NCBI RefSeq assembly: GCF_016616425.1 | Contig: NZ_CP067101.1 | Location: forward strand, 1,364,001-1,428,000 | Length of the DNA: 64,000 nt | Direction: 5' to 3' | Origin: Bradyrhizobium diazoefficiens | GTDB taxonomy: Bacteria > Pseudomonadota > Alphaproteobacteria > Rhizobiales > Xanthobacteraceae | Shown: in pieces, positions 60,267-64,000 of the stretch | How the letters are laid out: the number at the start of each line of letters is the position of its first letter | Numbering within the stretch: position 1 is the stretch's first letter | The notes under the pieces: model-generated | What the model was told of the DNA's origin: nothing | The model's input: the letters and a program-made list of their open reading frames with translations, nothing else | The model's database searches: none | Position numbers and translations under genes: made by a program

Positions 60267-60299
60267 AAAGCCCCCTGCGATGGTCTCGCAGGGGGCTTT
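60267..60299 (-). terminator. Terminator of the first tandem binding-protein gene
   Basis: Stem AAAGCCCCCTGCGA / TCGCAGGGGGCTTT with a 5-nt loop; on the minus strand it is followed by TGCTTGCC after CTTTT. It is 23 bp past the stop of the gene at 60322. Confidence 0.85.
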
Positions 60300-60321
60300 C
60301 CGTCGTCGTGTAGTCAGACAG

Positions 60322-61551
60322 CTAGCCGCCGGCCTGCGCACTGATCACGTCGCCGAACAGCTCCCATCGCTCGCCCTTGAAGCGTTGAAGCTGCAGTGAG
60401 CTGATTGGCGCGAAATCGGTCGGCGACGTGTTGATCTTGATGCCGGGCAGCAGCACCTCGGTGCGGAAGTCCTTCAGGCTGGCCGCCTGCTTCATGACAT
60501 TCGCGCGCGTGAGATCGTCGCCGCAGTTCTTGAGCACCTGAACCAGCGTTTGCGCGACGCCGTATCCGACGATCGTGCCGTTGTCAGTTTTATCCCCTTC
60601 GGGAAAGTATTTCGCCATGAAGTCGAGGAAGCTCTTCATGCCGGCGTCATTCGCCCATTGCGGGTCGGTGGTGTCCTTCAGATAGGCCGCTGAGATAATG
60701 CCTTGCGCGTTTTCGAAGCCTGCCGGCTTGATCACGCTGCCCACCGAAGCCGAAACGTTATTGAGGAAGTGGGTCGGCTTCCAGCCGATTTCGGCATTCT
60801 TCTTGATCGCCTGCGCCGCGAATTTGGGCGTGGTGATGTTGATGAAGACGTCGGCACCGGTCGCCTTCAGCTTGACGATGTGGTTGTCGATAGTCGGCTC
60901 CGTCGTCTCGTAGCTTTCCTCGGCGACGATCATGCTCGCGGCTTTCGAACCGAGGCCGTCCTTCAGGCCTTTGAGATAGTCCTTGCCGTAATCGTCGTTC
61001 TGATAGAGCACCGCGATCTTCGCGTTCGGCATTTGCTTCAGGATGTACTTCGCGTAGATCTGCGTTTCGCTCTGGTAGTTGGGCTGCCAGCCCATCGTCC
61101 ATGGAAAGTTCTTCGGATCGTTCCACTTGGTGGCGCCGGTGGCGACGAACAGTTGCGGGACCTTCTTGGAGTTCATGTATTTGTGGATCGCCGAATTTGG
61201 CGGCGTGCCGAGCGAGTTGAAGATGAGCAGGACCTCATCGCTCTCGACCAGCTTGCGTGCCTGCTCGACCGTCTTCGGCGGCGAATAGCCATCGTCGTAG
61301 GAGATGAAGTTGATCTTGCGGCCGTTGATGCCGCCTTCCTCGTTGATCTTCTTGAAATAGGCGGCCTCGGTCCGGCCGATGATGCCGTAGGCGGAGGCCG
61401 GTCCGCTGTAGGGCATGATGTTGCCGATCTTGATCTCGGTATCGGTCGCGCCGGTGTCGTATTTTTTCTGGGCAAGAGCGGCACTCGTCGAGGCCGCGAA
61501 AAATGCGAGCGCAACGGATGCGGCCGCGAGTTTGCTGGTGACAGCAGGCAT
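60322..61551 (-). CDS. ABC transporter substrate-binding protein (tandem paralogue 1)
   Basis: A 409-residue exported type I binding protein: signal peptide MPAVTSKLAAASVALAFFAA, then KKYDTGATDTEIKIGNIMPY, SGPASAYGIIGRTEAAYFKK, FNSLGTPPNSAIHKYMNSKK. The receptors at 61717 and 63205 share most of this sequence. The family captures amino acids, aromatic acids or dicarboxylates in the periplasm for a Liv-type importer; no permease is adjacent. It has its own terminator. Confidence 0.88.
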   Translation of the reverse strand: MPAVTSKLAAASVALAFFAASTSAALAQKKYDTGATDTEIKIGNIMPYSGPASAYGIIGRTEAAYFKKINEEGGINGRKINFISYDDGYSPPKTVEQARKLVESDEVLLIFNSLGTPPNSAIHKYMNSKKVPQLFVATGATKWNDPKNFPWTMGWQPNYQSETQIYAKYILKQMPNAKIAVLYQNDDYGKDYLKGLKDGLGSKAASMIVAEESYETTEPTIDNHIVKLKATGADVFINITTPKFAAQAIKKNAEIGWKPTHFLNNVSASVGSVIKPAGFENAQGIISAAYLKDTTDPQWANDAGMKSFLDFMAKYFPEGDKTDNGTIVGYGVAQTLVQVLKNCGDDLTRANVMKQAASLKDFRTEVLLPGIKINTSPTDFAPISSLQLQRFKGERWELFGDVISAQAGG

Positions 61552-61658
61552 TCCTATCTCCCTATTTTTCTTGATGTGTGCGTCCTTGTTCTTGTCTCGA
61601 TCGTTCTTTGGTGACGCAGCCGCAATTCAATACGATTTACCCGCAGGCTTCAAGGAAA

Positions 61659-61685
61659 AGCCCCTGCGGCGAGGCCGCAGGGGCT
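61659..61685 (-). terminator. Terminator of the second tandem binding-protein gene
   Basis: Stem AGCCCCTGCGGC / GCCGCAGGGGCT with a GAG loop; minus-strand continuation CTTTTCCTTG is T-rich. It is 32 bp past the stop of the gene at 61717. Confidence 0.8.
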
Positions 61686-61716
61686 GCGTCTTTAGTAGTC
61701 ATTGCCGGGGCGGACC

Positions 61717-62946
61717 TCAGCCACCGACGTCGCCGCTGATGACGTCCCCGAACAGCTCCCAGGTCTCGCCCTTGAAGCGCTCCAGCTGCAGCTGCGAGAG
61801 GGGCGCAAAGTCCGTGGGGCTGGTGTTAACCTTGACGCCCGGAAGCAGTCCGGCGGGCTCGAAGTCTTTCATGCTCGCGGCCTGCTTCATCACGTTCGCG
61901 CGGGTGAGATTGTCCCCGCATGCCTTCAGCACATGCACCAGCCCCTGCGAGACGATGTAAGCGTACATGACCGAGGCGTCGGCCCGGTTGGCCTCGGGAT
62001 AGTATTTGTCCAGGAATTCGTTCCAGGCCTTCATGCTCGGATCGTTCTTCCATTGCGGATCGGTCGGGTCCTTGAAATATTGCGAGGAGATGATGCCCTG
62101 CGCGTTCTCGAAACCTGCAGGCTTGATCACGCTGCCGATCGATGCCGACACGTTATTGAGGAAGTGCAGAGGCTTCCAGCCGATCTCGGCGTTCTTCTTG
62201 ATCGCCTGGGCTGCGAACTTCGGCGTGGTAATGTTGAAGAACACGTCGGCGCCGGTCGCCTTCATCTTGACGATGTGGGAGTCGATCGTCGGTTCGGAAA
62301 CCTCGTAGCTCTCCTCGATCGCGATCATCGAGCTGCCCTTGGCGCCAAGTCCGTCCTTGAAACCCTTGAGGTAGTCCTTGCCGTAGTCGTCGTTCTGATA
62401 GAGCACGGCGATCTTGGCGTCCGGGTGGTTCTTCAGCATGTATTTGGCGTAGATCTGCGCTTCGCTCTGGTAGTTGGGCTGCCAGCCCATGGTCCAGGGA
62501 AATTCTTTCGGGTCGTTCCATTTGGTGGCGCCGGTCGCGACGAACAACTGCGGCACCTTCTTCGAGTTCATGTATTTCTGGATCGCCGAGTTGGGTGGCG
62601 TACCGAGTGAGTTGAAGATCAGGAGCACCTCGTCGCTCTCGACCAGCTTGCGCGCCTGCTCGACCGTCTTTGGCGGCGAGTAGGCATCGTCATAGCTGAT
62701 GAAGTTGATCTTGCGGCCGTTGATGCCGCCCTCCGCGTTGACCTTGCGGAAAAAGGCCTCTTCCGTCTTGCCGATCACGCCGTAAGCGGACGCGGGCCCG
62801 CTGTAAGGCATAATGTTGCCGATCTTGATTTCGGTGTCAGACGCGCCAGTGTCGTATTTCTTCTGCGCTGACGCTGCGGTGGACAGAGCAGCAGTCAGTG
62901 CGAGGGCGGCCGCAAGGGCTCCCAAACGCACATGCATTGCAGGCAT
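61717..62946 (-). CDS. ABC transporter substrate-binding protein (tandem paralogue 2)
   Basis: A 409-residue exported binding protein: signal peptide MPAMHVRLGALAAALALTAA, mature part KKYDTGASDTEIKIGNIMPY and NNVSASIGSVIKPAGFENAQ. It is nearly collinear with paralogue 1 (for example VEQARKLVESDEVLLIFNSL is identical). Start at 62946 with GGGAGA upstream; the in-frame stretch to 63027 is not conserved. Probably arose by tandem duplication; differences in the pocket could widen substrate range. Confidence 0.88.
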   Translation of the reverse strand: MPAMHVRLGALAAALALTAALSTAASAQKKYDTGASDTEIKIGNIMPYSGPASAYGVIGKTEEAFFRKVNAEGGINGRKINFISYDDAYSPPKTVEQARKLVESDEVLLIFNSLGTPPNSAIQKYMNSKKVPQLFVATGATKWNDPKEFPWTMGWQPNYQSEAQIYAKYMLKNHPDAKIAVLYQNDDYGKDYLKGFKDGLGAKGSSMIAIEESYEVSEPTIDSHIVKMKATGADVFFNITTPKFAAQAIKKNAEIGWKPLHFLNNVSASIGSVIKPAGFENAQGIISSQYFKDPTDPQWKNDPSMKAWNEFLDKYYPEANRADASVMYAYIVSQGLVHVLKACGDNLTRANVMKQAASMKDFEPAGLLPGVKVNTSPTDFAPLSQLQLERFKGETWELFGDVISGDVGG

Positions 62947-63204
62947 CTTGATCTCCCTAGGTCGGTTGAATGTGTCGCTTGTTCTTGATTGGGAGCGCTC
63001 GTTTGCGTCGCTCCGGTCCACATTCAATACCCTTCCTGCGCAGTCAGCAAGAAAAACGCCGAGAGAGAACCCGTCGCGGGGACGCGATTTAATCGATGCG
63101 GCGCGGAATATTTCCGTCCAGCAGGATTGCCCGGCCGGCGCCGACGCGGACCTTGAGTTGCGCTGCGTGCCTGTCGTGACTTCAAATTGCTCTGGAGAAG
63201 GGGC

Positions 63205-64000
63205 TCAACGATCCGTCTCGCTCGAGATGATGTCGCCGAACAACTCCCATTTCCGGCCCTTGAAGCGCATCATCTGGAGTTGTTCGATCGGGGCAAAATC
63301 GTCCGGGGCGGTGTTGATCGTGATGCCGGGCAGCAGCGTGTCGGGCTCGAAATCCTTCAAGGAAGCTGCCTGCTTCATGACGTTCTCGCGAGTGAGGTCG
63401 TCGCCACACATCTGCAGCACCTTCACCATGGTCTGCGCGGCGGCGTAGCCGAACACGACGCCGACATCGAGCTTGTTGGCCTTGGGATCGTACTTCGCGA
63501 GGAAGTTATAGAACCTCTTCATGCCGTCATCGGCATTCCACTGCGGATCGGAGCCGTCCTTGACGTAGCTCGCCGACAGCAGGCCTTGGGAGATCTCGAA
63601 GCCTGCCGGCTCGATCACGCCACCGACGGAGGACGAGACGTTGGAGACGATGTGGACCGGATGCCAGTTGATCTCGGCCGCCTTCTTGATCGCCTGCGCG
63701 GCGAATTTCGGCGTGGTGATGCTGAGGAAGACGTCGGCGCCCGCGGCCTTCAGCTTCACGATGTGCTCGTCGATCGCGGGCTCGGAGGTGTCGTAGGCCT
63801 CTTGCAGCACGATCATCGAGGCCTTGGCACCGAGGCCGACCCTCAGCCCCTTCAGATAGTCCTTGCCGAAATCGTCATTCTGGTAGAGCACGCCGATCTT
63901 TCCGTCCGGCTTCTCCTTCATGATGTACTTGGCATAGATGCGCGCCTCGCTCGCGTAGCTCGGTTGCCAGCCCATGGTCCAGGGATATTGCTTGGGATCG
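63205..64000 (-). CDS. ABC transporter substrate-binding protein (tandem paralogue 3), 5' end beyond window
   Basis: The 265 C-terminal residues visible include YPWTMGWQPSYASEARIYAK, VLYQNDDFGKDYLKGLRVGL, SITTPKFAAQAIKKAAEINW and FKGRKWELFGDIISSETDR. It is less close to paralogues 1 and 2 than they are to each other (for example IVSNVSSSVGGVIEPAGFEI instead of FLNNVSASIGSVIKPAGFEN). The signal peptide lies outside the window. No terminator hairpin was seen behind it. Confidence 0.87.
   Translation of the reverse strand, partial: DPKQYPWTMGWQPSYASEARIYAKYIMKEKPDGKIGVLYQNDDFGKDYLKGLRVGLGAKASMIVLQEAYDTSEPAIDEHIVKLKAAGADVFLSITTPKFAAQAIKKAAEINWHPVHIVSNVSSSVGGVIEPAGFEISQGLLSASYVKDGSDPQWNADDGMKRFYNFLAKYDPKANKLDVGVVFGYAAAQTMVKVLQMCGDDLTRENVMKQAASLKDFEPDTLLPGITINTAPDDFAPIEQLQMMRFKGRKWELFGDIISSETDR

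Noticed and set aside
58805..60313. Long plus-strand frame over the glycerate kinase gene
   Set aside because: Antisense shadow with no motif; the kinase on the minus strand carries intact family motifs.

Overview
The window reads as chromosomal DNA of a Bradyrhizobium-like alphaproteobacterium (order Hyphomicrobiales). This is inferred from high-GC coding DNA with a strong third-position GC bias, many acyl-CoA and aromatic-acid enzymes, several branched-chain-amino-acid-type ABC transport parts, a MbfA iron exporter with a perfect Irr-type (ICE) operator, a MloK1-type cyclic-nucleotide-gated K+ channel, and rhizobial palindromic intergenic repeats. There is no rRNA, phage, transposase or CRISPR array. 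One tRNA (initiator Met) is present.

Layout. 0-9 kb: truncated LysR regulator, DUF1127 and GNAT genes, a crotonase, an SDR, an AidB-like acyl-CoA dehydrogenase broken by one extra C, a zinc alcohol dehydrogenase, and a GT-C-type membrane glycosyltransferase lying between that dehydrogenase and a second degraded copy of its 3' end. 9-19 kb: amidase, cytochrome b561, mbfA, epoxide-hydrolase-like protein, two paralogous metallo-beta-lactamase-fold hydrolases around a GST and a fumarylacetoacetase-type enzyme, DUF3775, an SDR and a CvpA-like protein. 19-23.3 kb: SDR relic, repeats, coniferyl-aldehyde-dehydrogenase-type ALDH, tRNA-fMet and a gene-poor stretch with orphan small genes. 23-33 kb: a 1027-residue cyclase/ATPase/TPR protein, acyl-CoA ligase, MFS carrier, zinc-ribbon MBL protein, and a MetX-like hydrolase with a fatty-acid desaturase behind a strong palindrome. 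33-41 kb: two WYL-regulator/GST divergent modules, the K+ channel with a crotonase, and small membrane or unknown proteins.

41-59 kb looks like one functional neighbourhood for uptake and breakdown of lignin-derived hydroxycinnamates. It holds a periplasmic binding protein, a 4-hydroxybenzoyl-CoA-type thioesterase, an SDR, a feruloyl-CoA-synthetase-type ligase, a crotonase, a TRAP transporter with a DUF3237 protein, 4-hydroxybenzoate 3-monooxygenase (pobA), a Liv-type ABC transporter with a fused permease-ATPase, and a divergent MarR regulator. The content parallels the Rhodopseudomonas palustris CouAB/CouPSTU/TarPQM/CouR set. A proposed flow is cinnamate uptake, CoA activation, side-chain shortening, thioester release of 4-hydroxybenzoate, and hydroxylation to protocatechuate. 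A HicAB toxin-antitoxin pair sits between the catabolic and TRAP operons. 59-64 kb: a glycerate-2-kinase-type enzyme and three tandem paralogous periplasmic binding proteins, the last cut by the window edge.

Most intergenic gaps carry hairpin-forming repeats, and several gene groups have clear palindromic operators. Function calls come from motif reading only; no database search was run.
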